64,000 bases of DNA from an uncultured Tenacibaculum sp. (GCA_947497895.1 CANMIL010000006.1:186001-250000), one strand, 5' to 3'; counted from the first letter of the stretch, positions 1 through 9,200 are shown. Numbers and translations are program-made. Notes: generated by a model from the sequence alone, not told the origin.

Positions 1-368
1 TCAGAATGCTCATAGATAGTCGCTGAAGAAGACTGGATAAATACTTTCGGTGGAAATTCAAGCGTTTTAACAACACGACATAACAAATCTGTTGAAACTA
101 ATCTACTATTGTAAATAGCAGCTTTATTGGATTCGGTGTATCTACAGTTCACGGACTTCCCTGTTAAATTAATAAGCACGTCTGCTTTTTCCAAAAATGA
201 TTTCCAGTAACCTGTTGTAACACCATCCCAGTTTAAATAGTGTACATTCCCTTCATTTAAAAGATGAGATCTTGTTAAAACATAAATTTGATTTCCTTTA
301 TCTTTTCTGTAGTATGTAATTAGCAACTTTCCCAAGTATCCAGTCCCTCCAGCGATTATAATTTTCAT
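1..368 (-). CDS. NAD-dependent epimerase, TIGR01777/YfcH-like (partial, 3' end outside window)
   Basis: Reading leftwards from the ATG at 366-368 gives an open frame to the window edge, about 122 codons. It begins MKIIIAGGTGYLGKLL, a classic GGxGxxG Rossmann fingerprint at residues 7-12. It continues with an ADVLINLTGKSVNCRYT stretch and VFIQSSSATIYE, which are hallmarks of the extended SDR family around YfcH/TIGR01777. The Ser-rich SSSATIYE segment is where this family places its catalytic Ser/Tyr region. The C-terminal half, including any DUF1731 domain, is not visible. Members are usually about 300 residues and their substrate is generally unknown. The gene runs in the same direction as the small operon at 556-2684 but is separated by 187 bp with hairpins, so it is probably a separate unit. 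Confidence 0.85.
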   Translation of the reverse strand, partial: MKIIIAGGTGYLGKLLITYYRKDKGNQIYVLTRSHLLNEGNVHYLNWDGVTTGYWKSFLEKADVLINLTGKSVNCRYTESNKAAIYNSRLVSTDLLCRVVKTLEFPPKVFIQSSSATIYEHS

Positions 369-411
369 CTGTTTATATTTATTGTTTTTCAATAGTCAGA
401 TATAACCTTTG

Positions 412-460
412 ATGTTTAAAATAAGCATTCCTATGTGCGTTTAATAATTGTTTTAAACAT
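412..460. repeat. 10-bp inverted repeat upstream of the epimerase gene
   Basis: ATGTTTAAAA at 412-421 is matched by its perfect reverse complement TTTTAAACAT at 451-460, with 29 bp between. It lies about 45-90 bp upstream of the epimerase ATG, where an operator or promoter element could sit. The composition is AT-only, so chance is a real alternative. Confidence 0.3.
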
Positions 461-524
461 TTCGGTTTCATTTGTTTATGGTTTTCTTTATAAGAGACAA
501 CTCATAATCAAGTATTTTCTTGAT

Positions 525-542
525 ACTCAAATTATTTTGAGT
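525..542 (-). terminator. Hairpin just downstream of the 556-930 gene
   Basis: ACTCAAA-TTAT-TTTGAGT forms a perfect 7-bp stem with a 4-nt loop, 14 bp past the stop codon of the last gene of the operon. A second weak stem (ATCAAG/CTTGAT, 508-524) follows. There is no clear T-run on the minus strand, so this may be a 3'-end hairpin rather than a true intrinsic terminator. Confidence 0.35.
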
Positions 543-555
543 TCGTTTCTATAAA

Positions 556-930
556 CTAATTTTGTGATGCTTCTTTCATTTGATTTCTACTAGCTTTTCT
601 TCCTTTTAAAAAGAACACAATAAAGAATATCATTGTAATTCCAAGGTAAATTGTAAAACCACCAATTTTTTCACTTAATGTTTCTACCAGATATTTATAA
701 CTTTCAATATTGTAAACATGTATAATGCGTAATGCAAAACCAATATTTAACAGGTAAAAACCAATTTTAAATAGTTTATTGGTCGCTAATGCTATTTCCT
801 GTTTCTGATTAAAAATATCGAGCATAAATATTTTACTATTTTTAAATAACTGTTGCGAAACAAAAGTTGTTAGCCCTACAGTTATGGGTAGGTAGATTAA
901 ATAGGCTATTAATTCTAGTGAAGTGTTCAT
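556..930 (-). CDS. Small multi-pass membrane protein, paralogue of the 1439-1789 product
   Basis: The 124-residue product has hydrophobic segments at about residues 7-27, 53-70 and 88-108, and a basic C-terminal tail (KGRKASRNQMK). I do not recognise a named family. It aligns by eye with the product of 1439-1789. Both have an N-terminal helix, then N-x-K-I-(F/Y) with an acidic or Asn-rich patch, then N-x-L-x-I-x-(F/Y)-Y-x-L-N-(I/L)-G. This suggests a gene duplication inside one operon. It is the last gene of the set starting at 2684 and begins 17 bp after the preceding stop. The function is unknown; the context (a GbsR/MarR-type regulator) suggests an envelope or osmotic response, which is inference only. 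Confidence 0.7.
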   Translation of the reverse strand: MNTSLELIAYLIYLPITVGLTTFVSQQLFKNSKIFMLDIFNQKQEIALATNKLFKIGFYLLNIGFALRIIHVYNIESYKYLVETLSEKIGGFTIYLGITMIFFIVFFLKGRKASRNQMKEASQN

Positions 931-947
931 AATATTTAGATTTATTA

Positions 948-1442
948 TTATTGTAAATTTCTTGTCATTCTTGCCAAATTAATGGCTTCAGCCTCCGTAA
1001 AAGTTATCTCACGTATTTGACTCATTTCCTTCCACAAATAGTCATGTCCTTTTAACCCTTTAGCTCCACGAACGCGTCTTTGCATTGCCCTTTTCTCTTT
1101 TTCAGTAGCTTCTCGCTTTTCTCCCAACTCTCCATATAACTTTATTCCTGGAAAAGAATCAAATCGTCCTTTAAACAAGGATTTTAACCAAAACCATTTT
1201 CCATTATTTACAGAGAGTACACATATTTTTTTGTTAAAAGCAGCATTCTTACCGAGCTTTGAAGCGAACTTTTCAAAGTAAAAACCTGTGCCATCATTAT
1301 TAAGGAATAAGGACCCAATTGGTGTTACTGTTGGTTCATTATTAGAATTCATAGAGGCAATTGAAACGAACATATTTTTCTTTCGGTTTCTTTTTAGATG
1401 CTCTTGAATTTGAGTCCACTGTGTTTGTAGGTTTAGTTTCAT
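948..1442 (-). CDS. Pyridoxamine 5'-phosphate oxidase-like (split-barrel) protein
   Basis: The 164-residue product has the layout of PNPOx-like FMN-binding split barrels. A helix is followed by strands carrying MFVSIASMNSNNEPTVTPIG (about residues 24-43), then NDGTGFYFEKFASKLGKNAAFNKKICVLSV (50-79), typical of the substrate/FMN-facing part. An Arg-rich region RAMQRRVRGAKGLKGHDYLW (120-139) is distinctive of a subgroup annotated only as a pyridoxamine 5'-phosphate oxidase family protein. The biochemical role (flavin or F420-type reductase, haem or B6 enzyme) cannot be told. Its start overlaps the upstream membrane gene by 4 bp, indicating translational coupling within the operon. Confidence 0.8.
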   Translation of the reverse strand: MKLNLQTQWTQIQEHLKRNRKKNMFVSIASMNSNNEPTVTPIGSLFLNNDGTGFYFEKFASKLGKNAAFNKKICVLSVNNGKWFWLKSLFKGRFDSFPGIKLYGELGEKREATEKEKRAMQRRVRGAKGLKGHDYLWKEMSQIREITFTEAEAINLARMTRNLQ

Positions 1443-1789
1443 TTTTTATAAGTTTTAAAGTATTGATGTATTTTAAAAATTGTGTAAACATTAAAATGAT
1501 GAAGAATTGCCACAATTAATATGACAGTACTTAATTTTAGTGCGGTTTGAGAGATTATGTCTTCAATAGTAAAAACCTCATCAATCATACTAAGATTCCA
1601 TATGGACAAACCTAGGTTTAAGCAGTAATAGGATATCAGTAAGGTATTATTAATTGCATTTGCCAAAATCTTATTTTTTGGAAAGTAATTATTGATATAA
1701 ATCTTTCCGTTTTGATAACACTCGTTTCCTATATAAAGAACAACTATGAATGATAACAATAGGTAAACTATGTATACAATACTTGTCAT
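1439..1789 (-). CDS. Small multi-pass membrane protein, paralogue of the 556-930 product
   Basis: The 116-residue product has hydrophobic helices near residues 4-22, 47-66 and 84-104 and a basic C-terminus (KIHQYFKTYKK). It shares size, helix spacing and the pattern N-G-K-I-Y ... N-x-L-L-I-S-Y-Y-C-L-N-L-G with the product at 556-930, so the two are probably ancient paralogues. It overlaps its neighbours by 4 bp at both ends (ATGA-type junctions at 1439-1442 and 1786-1789), which argues for a tightly coupled operon. No known domain is recognised. Confidence 0.7.
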   Translation of the reverse strand: MTSIVYIVYLLLSFIVVLYIGNECYQNGKIYINNYFPKNKILANAINNTLLISYYCLNLGLSIWNLSMIDEVFTIEDIISQTALKLSTVILIVAILHHFNVYTIFKIHQYFKTYKK

Positions 1790-2139
1790 AACATTCGTTT
1801 CTTTAAGTTTTCAAGAATAGTTGAATAATATAATGCGATGATCATTGGAATAAGTATTACCCAAAGAAACGTCTCATAAAACTCTGGTCTATTTAAAAGA
1901 TCAAAGTATAGAAACAAAATAAGATAGATAGTTGTTGTAAAAATGTATGCACAAATTCGTTTACGTTCTAATTTGTCTAGATGTTTCCAGAATACAAAAA
2001 GTATAAGCGCAGAAATTACTTGAAAGCCTCCTAACAGTATCTCAGCTAGCATTCCTCCTATTATAGTTAAAAATAAAGCACAAGTAATAATCATCAAAAA
2101 CCGATTTATATAGGTAAACGTTATAATTGTATTTTTCAT
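1786..2139 (-). CDS. Small membrane protein, first structural gene after the GbsR-type regulator
   Basis: The 117-residue product has four predicted helices: about 11-31, 34-52, 63-82 and 88-108. A charged KHLDKLERKR loop follows the second. It is not clearly related to the two 116-124-residue paralogues in the same operon, and I do not recognise the family. A copy of the 18-bp palindrome found in front of the regulator ends only a few bases upstream of its ATG (2142-2159). The regulator therefore probably controls this gene and the three that follow. Confidence 0.7.
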   Translation of the reverse strand: MKNTIITFTYINRFLMIITCALFLTIIGGMLAEILLGGFQVISALILFVFWKHLDKLERKRICAYIFTTTIYLILFLYFDLLNRPEFYETFLWVILIPMIIALYYSTILENLKKRML

Positions 2140-2141
2140 AT

Positions 2142-2159
2142 TTTCAGAAATTATTGAAA
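2142..2159 (-). promoter_or_regulatory. Second copy of the GbsR-operon palindrome (operator candidate)
   Basis: TTTCAGAAATTATTGAAA matches the perfect palindrome at 2713-2730 in 16 of 18 positions. It lies in the 38-bp gap between the regulator's stop codon and the ATG of the membrane-protein gene, ending 3 bp from that ATG. Two near-copies in the only two non-coding gaps at this locus are best explained as binding sites of the locus's own regulator (inference). Confidence 0.6.
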
Positions 2160-2177
2160 GTTTTACTGTAAATTTTT

Positions 2178-2684
2178 TTACTTTTTTATCATTTTTGTCA
2201 AATTAGATAGCAACCAGTGCTCATCTGCTTTAATAGCTTTATCTAAAATACTGTTTACCGTATTCGTTACACTTGCCAAATCGTTCATTAACTTTTTAAA
2301 CTGTTCTGCTTCCTCTGAATTTTCTTCAACACCTTCTTTTAACTCTTCCAAAACTTTTAAAACAGGCTCTACTTCTCTTCTCTTTCTTTCTTTTGTTACC
2401 TGCTTAAACAGTTCCCAAATATCTTTATCTGCAACGAAAAACTCCTTTCGTTCTCCTACTACAATTTCTTTACGTACGATTCCCCAATCAATAAGGGCTC
2501 TTACATTCATATTTACATTTCCTCTTGAAATTTTTAATATCTCCATAATTTCATCTGCAGATAATGGCTTTGTTGATGATAATAATAAAGCATGCACTTG
2601 CGCCATGGTTTTATTAATTCCCCAACTTGTAGCTAAGCTACCCCATGTATGAATATATTTTAATTTCGCGTCTTCTAACTTCAT
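2178..2684 (-). CDS. GbsR/MarR-family winged-helix transcriptional regulator
   Basis: With the ATG at 2682-2684 the product is 168 residues starting MKLEDAKLKYIHTWG. This start is preferred over the ATG five codons upstream (2699) because a TATATTTG -7 box occupies 2689-2696. Residues about 25-90 form a MarR-like winged helix: MAQVHALLLSSTKPLSADEIMEILKISRGNVNMNVRALIDWGIVRKE, with recognition helix SRGNVNMNVRAL. This is the signature of GbsR-type regulators, which respond to choline or other small molecules in Bacillus but are of unknown specificity in Bacteroidota. The C-terminal half is an acidic, coiled-coil-like dimerisation region. The gene heads the operon running to 556. A perfect palindrome overlaps its promoter, so autoregulation is likely. 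Confidence 0.87.
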   Translation of the reverse strand: MKLEDAKLKYIHTWGSLATSWGINKTMAQVHALLLSSTKPLSADEIMEILKISRGNVNMNVRALIDWGIVRKEIVVGERKEFFVADKDIWELFKQVTKERKRREVEPVLKVLEELKEGVEENSEEAEQFKKLMNDLASVTNTVNSILDKAIKADEHWLLSNLTKMIKK

Positions 2685-2688
2685 GAGA

Positions 2689-2696
2689 CAAATATA
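2689..2696 (-). promoter_or_regulatory. Bacteroidota-type -7 box for the GbsR-type regulator
   Basis: On the minus strand TATATTTG fits the Bacteroidota consensus TAnnTTTG. A TTG lies 19 bp upstream as a -33 candidate, inside the palindrome at 2713-2730. Only 4 bp separate the box from the preferred ATG, so the transcript would be leaderless or nearly so. Confidence 0.6.
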
Positions 2697-2712
2697 CAAT
2701 TATTTTTAAAAC

Positions 2713-2730
2713 TTTCAATAATTATTGAAA
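2713..2730 (-). promoter_or_regulatory. Perfect 18-bp palindrome over the regulator promoter (operator candidate)
   Basis: TTTCAATAATTATTGAAA is a perfect inverted repeat (TTTCAATAA/TTATTGAAA). It covers the -33 region of the candidate promoter, the position expected for a repressor that shuts off its own gene. A 16/18 copy recurs at 2142-2159. Confidence 0.65.
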
Positions 2731-2870
2731 ATAAAATATTTTAAATTTTGTGTAATATTTTAATTCCTCAAAATACTAACCAAATAAACAATCGAAAATC
2801 TTTACTTTAAGCAGAAAAGAGAATTTTTATTGGAAGGTATTAACCAGCGAATTATACTAAAACAAACATT

Positions 2871-3353
2871 TTGAGTAACGACTTTTACAATACATCTATT
2901 TTACCTCATGCGGGTATTATTATTAAAATATGTAGAGCATACACAGATTCAGAACCTGATTTTGAAGATTATTACCAAGAAGTTTGTTTACAAATTTGGA
3001 AGAGTCGTAATGCCTTTCAAAACAAATCGAAATGGTCAACATGGATTTATAGAATTGCCTTAAACGTCTGCTTAACTCTAACCAAAAAAAAGACAAGAAC
3101 TAATACTATAGATTCAAAATTTCAGGAGCATTCAGAGGAGAATAAAGCTTTTCAAAATGAAGATTTGAATTTGTTGTACGACGCTATTAAAAAATTATCG
3201 GAAGTTGATAGAGCAATTATTTTATTATATCTGGAAGAAAATCCGAATAAAGAAATTGCGACCATCATAGGTACCAGTCCGAATAATATTGCTGTGCGCA
3301 TTAACAGAATAAAGAAACAATTAAAAATATTATTAGATGGAAAAATCAATTAA
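2871..3353 (+). CDS. ECF-family RNA polymerase sigma factor
   Basis: The 160-residue product is the size of a minimal ECF sigma factor. Region 2 is visible at about residues 28-75 (EDYYQEVCLQIWKSRNAF then KWSTWIYRIALNVCLT). Region 4 is at about 105-155 (LYDAIKKLSEVDRAIILLYLEENPNKEIATIIGTSPNNIAVRINRIKKQLK), with the ENPNKEIATIIGTSPNNIAVRI helix-turn-helix. The best start is the TTG at 2871, since no ATG is in frame upstream of region 2. It overlaps the next gene by 17 bp, so the two are one unit. No classical anti-sigma with a zinc motif is present; the overlapping membrane protein may fill that role. Target promoters are unknown. Confidence 0.88.
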   Translation: MSNDFYNTSILPHAGIIIKICRAYTDSEPDFEDYYQEVCLQIWKSRNAFQNKSKWSTWIYRIALNVCLTLTKKKTRTNTIDSKFQEHSEENKAFQNEDLNLLYDAIKKLSEVDRAIILLYLEENPNKEIATIIGTSPNNIAVRINRIKKQLKILLDGKIN

Positions 3354-3954
3354 AAAAATATGGGATGAATCATTCGTTAATGAAGATTCTTTAATTGCTC
3401 CCAAAATAAATGACCTTTATAACCAAAAGTCGAAGTCTATTATTAATCGTATTAAGAGAACTTACGAATTCGACAACAAAGGACTGATTCCAATGGCTAT
3501 TCTAATCCTTATTGTTATGACTGCCATTTCCGAATACATTATTGGTACTTATGCTGCCTTTTTAATTATATCCCTATTCTTTTTCAATAAAAAACTGTTA
3601 AGTAAGTTTGAAACATTGGATATTAAATCGGACACCTTAACTTATTTGAAAGAGTATAGAGCTATTACCGTAGCTATTACAAAAGCTACTAAAAAGCTAT
3701 TCGTATTCATATTACCATTGGCAGTTCTATCTATTTTTGTCATTGCTTTCTTCATTAAAGAGCAAAGCTTCTTATCAAAGTTTATTTCAAAAGATATGTC
3801 TTTCCTCCAAATATTCGGAATTGGCTTATTAGTTGCCGTTACAATATCACTAATTTGCAATGCTGTTTATGCTATTTCAACTAGACTTCTTTACGGCACA
3901 TTATTCTCCAAACTGGATGATATTATCAAGGAAATGGAGGCTTTAAAAAGTTAA
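3337..3954 (+). CDS. Membrane protein co-encoded with the ECF sigma factor (possible anti-sigma or effector)
   Basis: The 205-residue product has a cytoplasmic N-terminal segment (about residues 1-48) rich in Lys and Asp. Hydrophobic helices follow at about 51-66, 69-83, 118-137 and 155-178, with a short charged C-terminal tail. The start lies inside the sigma gene (17-bp overlap), so expression is coupled. Sigma-membrane protein pairs of this type are common in Flavobacteriia, with the membrane protein usually annotated as hypothetical. It lacks the HxxxCxxC zinc anti-sigma motif. An anti-sigma role is inferred from position only. Confidence 0.7.
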   Translation: MEKSIKKIWDESFVNEDSLIAPKINDLYNQKSKSIINRIKRTYEFDNKGLIPMAILILIVMTAISEYIIGTYAAFLIISLFFFNKKLLSKFETLDIKSDTLTYLKEYRAITVAITKATKKLFVFILPLAVLSIFVIAFFIKEQSFLSKFISKDMSFLQIFGIGLLVAVTISLICNAVYAISTRLLYGTLFSKLDDIIKEMEALKS

Positions 3955-3963
3955 TTTAAAAAC

Positions 3964-3996
3964 AAAAAAAGCGCCAGAAAATCTAGCGCTTTTTTT
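3964..3996. terminator. Bidirectional intrinsic terminator shared by the sigma-pair operon and recQ
   Basis: AAAAAAAGCGC (3964-3974) pairs with GCGCTTTTTTT (3986-3996) around an 11-nt loop. It works for both converging transcripts. The recQ stop codon (3983-3985) is in the loop and its last codons form one arm, so the terminator is embedded in the recQ reading frame. Confidence 0.85.
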
Positions 3997-6085
3997 GCAA
4001 TATGGTCAATCCTATTCTAATCTGTTCGTAAGGTATCTTTTCGCCTAAAAATTCGAAATAAGGTTTTAACGCTACTTCTCCCTTTAGAACTTTCTTGGCA
4101 TTGGCAATTTCTTTTAGAATATCTGGTGTCACAAATTGATCAAGACTTATATCTTTCCCTTCTAAGTACAATTTAGATAAATGTGAAAAAATTGTTGTTG
4201 ACTTTAAGTTACGTGTCTCTGCAATTTCTTCAACAGTTAAACCATCTTTATACAATTTATAGGTTTCTAAAGTTGTGTCTTTTTTACTTTTTTTCTTTTC
4301 CTTAAGGAACGTTTTAATTTCTTCCATAAACTCTCCTCCATATACTTCAAGCTTCCTTTGCCCTACACCACTAATAGCCAAAAACTCATTATCTGTTGTT
4401 GGTCTTGCCTTTTCAATTTCTCGTAATGTAGCATCATTAAACACTAAGTAAGCCGCAATATCCTCTTCTTTAGCAATTTGATATCGGAGTTTTCTCAATC
4501 TCTCAAATAAGGTATCATTTGCACGTTCTTTCGTTTTCTTTTTTACAACTCTTTCCTCCTTCTTAACTTCAACTGGGCTAGTTAATTTTATTTTCTCTCC
4601 ATCAAAAAGTACCTTTTTCGAAAATTCCGTTAACTGTAGTGAATTGTTTAAATGAAATGCTATTTGACAGTATCCTTGGTTCATTAACTGAATTAAATAA
4701 TGTTGCCAATCTCTCCAAGCAATATCTCTTCCGACACCATAGGTTTTTAATGATTGATAATTCTTATCTAAAACAGCCGCATTTTGGGCTCCTCTTAACA
4801 CATCAATCACGGTTCCCATGGCTTCTTTACCTTGAAGTCTATATATCGCAGAAAGTGCCTTTTGGGCAATCACCGTTCCATCAAAGAATTTAGGAGGGTT
4901 CTTGCAGACATCACAGTTACCGCAATCTTCTTCAATAAGTTCACCAAAATAACTCAACAAAACCTTTCTTCTACAATCTGTAGCTTCAGCGAACTGTTTC
5001 ATTCGCTCTAACTTGGCCTCTTGTACCTCCTGATTTCCAGTATTCTCAATAAACTGTCTTAGCTGAATTACATCCGCGTAACTATGAAACAATAGCGCCT
5101 CAGAAGGTAAACCATCTCTTCCCGAACGTCCTATTTCCTGATAATATCCTTCAATGTTCTTCGGCATATTATAATGAATTACCCAACGAACATTGGACTT
5201 GTCAATTCCCATTCCGAAAGCAACTGTAGCACATACAACCTCAATGTCATCTTTTATAAATGCTTCTTGAGTGCTAGCCCTATCTTCAAAAGAAAGACCT
5301 GCATGATAAGCTAATGCAGAAATGTTATTTTTCTGTAATTTGCCAGCTAATTGTTCTGTTGCTTTTCTACTCAAACAATAAATAATTCCACATTGATTTG
5401 GCCTATCTTCAATAAAGCTAATAATCTGCTTTACTCTATCATTCGCTGGACGGACTTCTAAAGTGATATTCTCTCTATTGAAAGAACTTATAAATCGAGT
5501 TGCATGAGGAATCGCTAATTGATCTACGATATCTTCTTGTGTTGCCTTATCCGCAGTAGCTGTTAATGCAACAACGGGAACATCTGGTAAAGATTTCTTT
5601 AAAAATGCTAATTGCTTATAAGAAGGTCTAAAGTCATGTCCCCAAGATGAAATACAGTGAGCTTCATCAATGGCAATACAACTTATATAATTCTGATTTA
5701 AGATATTTTGCAATAAAGGCAAACTTTCAGGAGCCACATATAGTAGTCTGATTTTTCCACTAGCCACACCATCAAAAACTTGTTCATGTTCTTCTGATGA
5801 TTGACTACTATTAAAGAAAGCCGCCGAAATACCATTGGCTTTTAAACTATCTACCTGATCTTTCATTAAAGCTATTAGAGGAGATATCACCAGTGTTATT
5901 CCGTTAAAAAACAACGCCGGTAATTGATAACAGATGGACTTACCTCCACCTGTTGGCATAATTACCAAAGTATCTTTTTTAGCTAAAATGTTCTCGATTA
6001 TTTTCTGTTGCTCAAGTCTAAAACTATCATACCCAAAATTGGATTTTAGTTTTGATAGCAATTCTTTTTCCTCAATCTCTACCAT
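3983..6085 (-). CDS. recQ: ATP-dependent DNA helicase RecQ
   Basis: The 700-residue product has superfamily II helicase motifs: Walker A PTGGGKS at residues 44-50, [17 protein letters not shown] near 140, and the motif V/VI region [16 protein letters not shown] ... [11 protein letters not shown] near 290-325. The RecQ zinc cluster follows (CRRKVLL...CGNCDVC, about 370-395), then an RQC winged helix. An HRDC domain (about 515-590, [20 protein letters not shown]) and a C-terminal helix-turn-helix extension ([20 protein letters not shown]) complete it, the usual Bacteroidota form. It unwinds DNA 3'-5' in recombination repair. It converges with the sigma-pair operon. A TATTTTTG box only 4 bp before the ATG suggests a near-leaderless mRNA. 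Confidence 0.97.
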   Translation of the reverse strand: MVEIEEKELLSKLKSNFGYDSFRLEQQKIIENILAKKDTLVIMPTGGGKSICYQLPALFFNGITLVISPLIALMKDQVDSLKANGISAAFFNSSQSSEEHEQVFDGVASGKIRLLYVAPESLPLLQNILNQNYISCIAIDEAHCISSWGHDFRPSYKQLAFLKKSLPDVPVVALTATADKATQEDIVDQLAIPHATRFISSFNRENITLEVRPANDRVKQIISFIEDRPNQCGIIYCLSRKATEQLAGKLQKNNISALAYHAGLSFEDRASTQEAFIKDDIEVVCATVAFGMGIDKSNVRWVIHYNMPKNIEGYYQEIGRSGRDGLPSEALLFHSYADVIQLRQFIENTGNQEVQEAKLERMKQFAEATDCRRKVLLSYFGELIEEDCGNCDVCKNPPKFFDGTVIAQKALSAIYRLQGKEAMGTVIDVLRGAQNAAVLDKNYQSLKTYGVGRDIAWRDWQHYLIQLMNQGYCQIAFHLNNSLQLTEFSKKVLFDGEKIKLTSPVEVKKEERVVKKKTKERANDTLFERLRKLRYQIAKEEDIAAYLVFNDATLREIEKARPTTDNEFLAISGVGQRKLEVYGGEFMEEIKTFLKEKKKSKKDTTLETYKLYKDGLTVEEIAETRNLKSTTIFSHLSKLYLEGKDISLDQFVTPDILKEIANAKKVLKGEVALKPYFEFLGEKIPYEQIRIGLTILQKKR

Positions 6086-6089
6086 ACAG

Positions 6090-6097
6090 CAAAAATA
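6090..6097 (-). promoter_or_regulatory. -7 box for recQ
   Basis: TATTTTTG on the minus strand matches TAnnTTTG and ends 4 bp before the recQ ATG. The -33 element is not obvious. Confidence 0.5.
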
Positions 6098-6153
6098 GGT
6101 AAATCAAAATAGACATAAAACTGAATTCTTCTTTCCATAGCTCACAAAAAGGC

Positions 6154-6187
6154 ATAAAAAAACGAAGATGATTTCTCATCTTCGTTT
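6154..6187 (-). terminator. Intrinsic terminator of the tricorn-like protease gene
   Basis: A perfect 12-bp stem AAACGAAGATGA/TCATCTTCGTTT around TTTC is followed on the minus strand by a run of seven T. It begins 23 bp after the stop codon of the 6210-9371 gene. Confidence 0.9.
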
Positions 6188-6209
6188 AATAGTAGTAGAC
6201 TTAGCAGTA

Positions 6210-9200
6210 TTAATTGATGTCTTTCAATAATACATCAACAGCTTTCTTTAGCTGCGCATCTTCACCACGGCTTTTCCACCCTGGGAAGTTTTTTATTAAA
6301 TAGTCAGGTGTCGCAGGAGCATCATTCTCCATATTCTTCCCTGAATTCTTTACGTACCACGCTCTGAACGGCATTCTGATAAATCCGTTTTGTAATCTTT
6401 GTCCACCTGTTGAAATAACAGCTCCAAAAGTAGGTTGTCCTACTAGTTTTCCAAGATTCAAACTCTTAAATGCATGCGAGAAAATCTCTGCATTTGAATA
6501 ACTATTCTCATTACACAATGCCACTAACGGCTTCGTGTTTACTGATAAAATTGCTCTTTCGTTAAAAGGATAATTTCCAGCAAAGTTTTTGTGATTTTTT
6601 AAGCTATTTGTTGCTCCTCTTGGAATTGTATAAGCATGTTGTGTCACGTTTAACACAGCCATTAATCTATCGGTAGTCCATCCACCTCCATTATAACGAA
6701 CATCTACAACAATTCCTTTTTTACCATATCCACTAGCTTTTAATTCTCTTTCAAATCTTTCAAAGCTAGGTAAATTCATTCCTTGAATATGTATATATCC
6801 TAGTTGTCCATTTGAATATTCATCAACTAACTTTTTTCTTGAACTTACCCACTCTTCATATTGTAGAGTTCTTAAAGAACGTTGCGGTCTTAAAATCACG
6901 TTTTTTCCAGTTGATAATGTCACTAAGGTTTCATTTCCTCTTGAGTTTTTTAATAAACTATAAAAGTTTGTTCCTTTACTTATGTTTTGACCATTTACCG
7001 CTGTAATCACATCTCCAACCTTTAACTTACTGTTCGACTTGTCTGCTACAGAATTTGTTAAAACATAGTCTACCTTTGCCCCGTTATTTACATCAGAAAC
7101 TTCTAATCCTAATAAACCAACATTTTCACTTTTAACCTTTTCAGGATTACCTCCTCTATACCCCATATGGCTTGCATTTAACTGCCCTAATAAAAGGTTA
7201 AACATATAGCTATAATCTTGCTGTGTAGAAGCTGATAATACCCAAGGTCTGTATTTCTTTACTAAGGCATCCCAATCATATCCATGGAATTCAGGATCAT
7301 AGAAACCTGCTGTTAACGCTCTGATTCCTTCTTCAAAAACTTGCTTTCTTTGTTCTTGATAATTAATTGTATAAGTTGCTTTATGAGGAAAACTTTCAAC
7401 TTTATCTGATTTTCCTTTCAACATTTTAACTCCACCAGTAGACAAGAAGTATAACTTTCCTTTTACTTCTGTAAAATCACCAGCTCTTTTAACTCCTTTA
7501 ACTTCTTTAGGTTTACTTCCATCCCACTTTACTTTATATAAGCTTCTTTTAGTTGTTGCTGGATTTGTAGCAGAGAAGTATAAGAACTCACTATCTGGAT
7601 TAAACGCTAAGCTGTACTCATCATCTGAAAGAGAAGTTACTTGAACAAGTCTATCATAAATTTTATCTTCATCTATTTTAACAGTAACTTTCTTTTTCTT
7701 GTCTTTTTTACCTTTCTTTTTGTCCTTTTTCTTGTCTTCAGCTTTTACATAGTAATCACCTTCTTCGTGATCTCTATTTGTTTTTTCCCAATCTTCTTTT
7801 TGAAGCCATACCATCCAAACATCATAATTGATTCCGCTTCTATTCGATAAAAAGGCAAGCTTTTTTCCATCAGCACTCCAAACAGGACTTCTATCTCCTC
7901 TTGGATGCATGCTTACATTGAATTTCTTTTTATTGTCTTCAACTGATTGAATGTAGATTTCGCTATCAAAATTTAAATCCTCTTGAGAATATGCTATGTA
8001 CTTACTATCAGGACTCCAAGAAAGTCCATCTGCAGATGCCCAAGTATCTGAATAAGTTTTCGGATTCTTAATTTTTCCATCTTTAATATCAGCAATAATT
8101 AACTTACTTCTACCTTCGGTGTAAGCTATTTTCTTTTGATCAGGAGAAACAATGATGTTTTTGATATCGACTTTAGCCTTTGTTAACTTATTTATTTTAA
8201 CCGTTAAACTTCTCGATAATTTCACCAAAGTATCCGAAGAAATAGCACTATATATGTTATAAATCCCATCTCTATCCGAAAGATAAATAACAGTTTTATC
8301 ATCAATCCATTGCGGTTGTTTGTCATTGAAAAAGTCTTTACTAATATTATTTGAATTCTTCTTTTCTTTATCGTTTTCCTTTACAAATATTTCTCCTCCA
8401 ATTTCTAACGCTGTCAACTTTCCATCAGGAGAAATAGCATAATTGCTAACTTTTGAGGTAGTTGTTTTGGTTTCTTCAATATCAAAACGGTTATCAGAAG
8501 GAATGTTTAATGCTAACTTTCTAGCATTTCCATTTTCTAAAATATATGTATCAATTCCCGAAGTATATACTACTGTTCCATTTTGACTTACTGAGAATGA
8601 TCTTACTCCATCAACTTTTTGAAAAGTCAATTGAGTTGCTTCTCCAACCTTTTCCCCAGTACTTGAAATAGCTTGTTTGTAAATATTGTATCGCCCACTT
8701 TTAGCTCCGATATAATACAAGTTTCCTTGTCCATCCCATAAAGATGAATGGTCATTTTTATTACTCGTTGTAATTTGATGATACTTATTAGTGTTTTTAT
8801 TAAACACCCAAATATCTCTTTGAGCGGAACCTGAATAATCTTCACGAGATATTCTACACGCTCCTTTCGTGTACGACACTAAATTCTTATCAGATGAAAT
8901 CGAAGCGGCAAATCCATATGCAGTAATTAATCTTTCAGGAGTACCTCCATTTTTATTTACTGTATAAATTTGAGCATCCCATTCTGGTCCTTTTAAAACT
9001 CTGTTTGTTGTAAAAATAATATCCTGCCCACTCCAATCAGATGGGATATTAGTAGTGGGATAATAAGTTAATTGTTTCGGAACCCCTCCTTCTACAGAAA
9101 CTGTGAAAACATTCGTATTTCCTTTTCTATTTGAAGAAAATGCCAATTCATTACCAGCAGAATTCCAAACTGGATCACCTTCATAGGCTTGATGAATTGT

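Noticed and set aside
7641..7850. Phe/Leu-rich plus-strand frame that looks like a membrane protein
   Set aside because: It is the antisense of the Lys-rich insert of the tricorn-like protease, whose AAA codons read as TTT (Phe).
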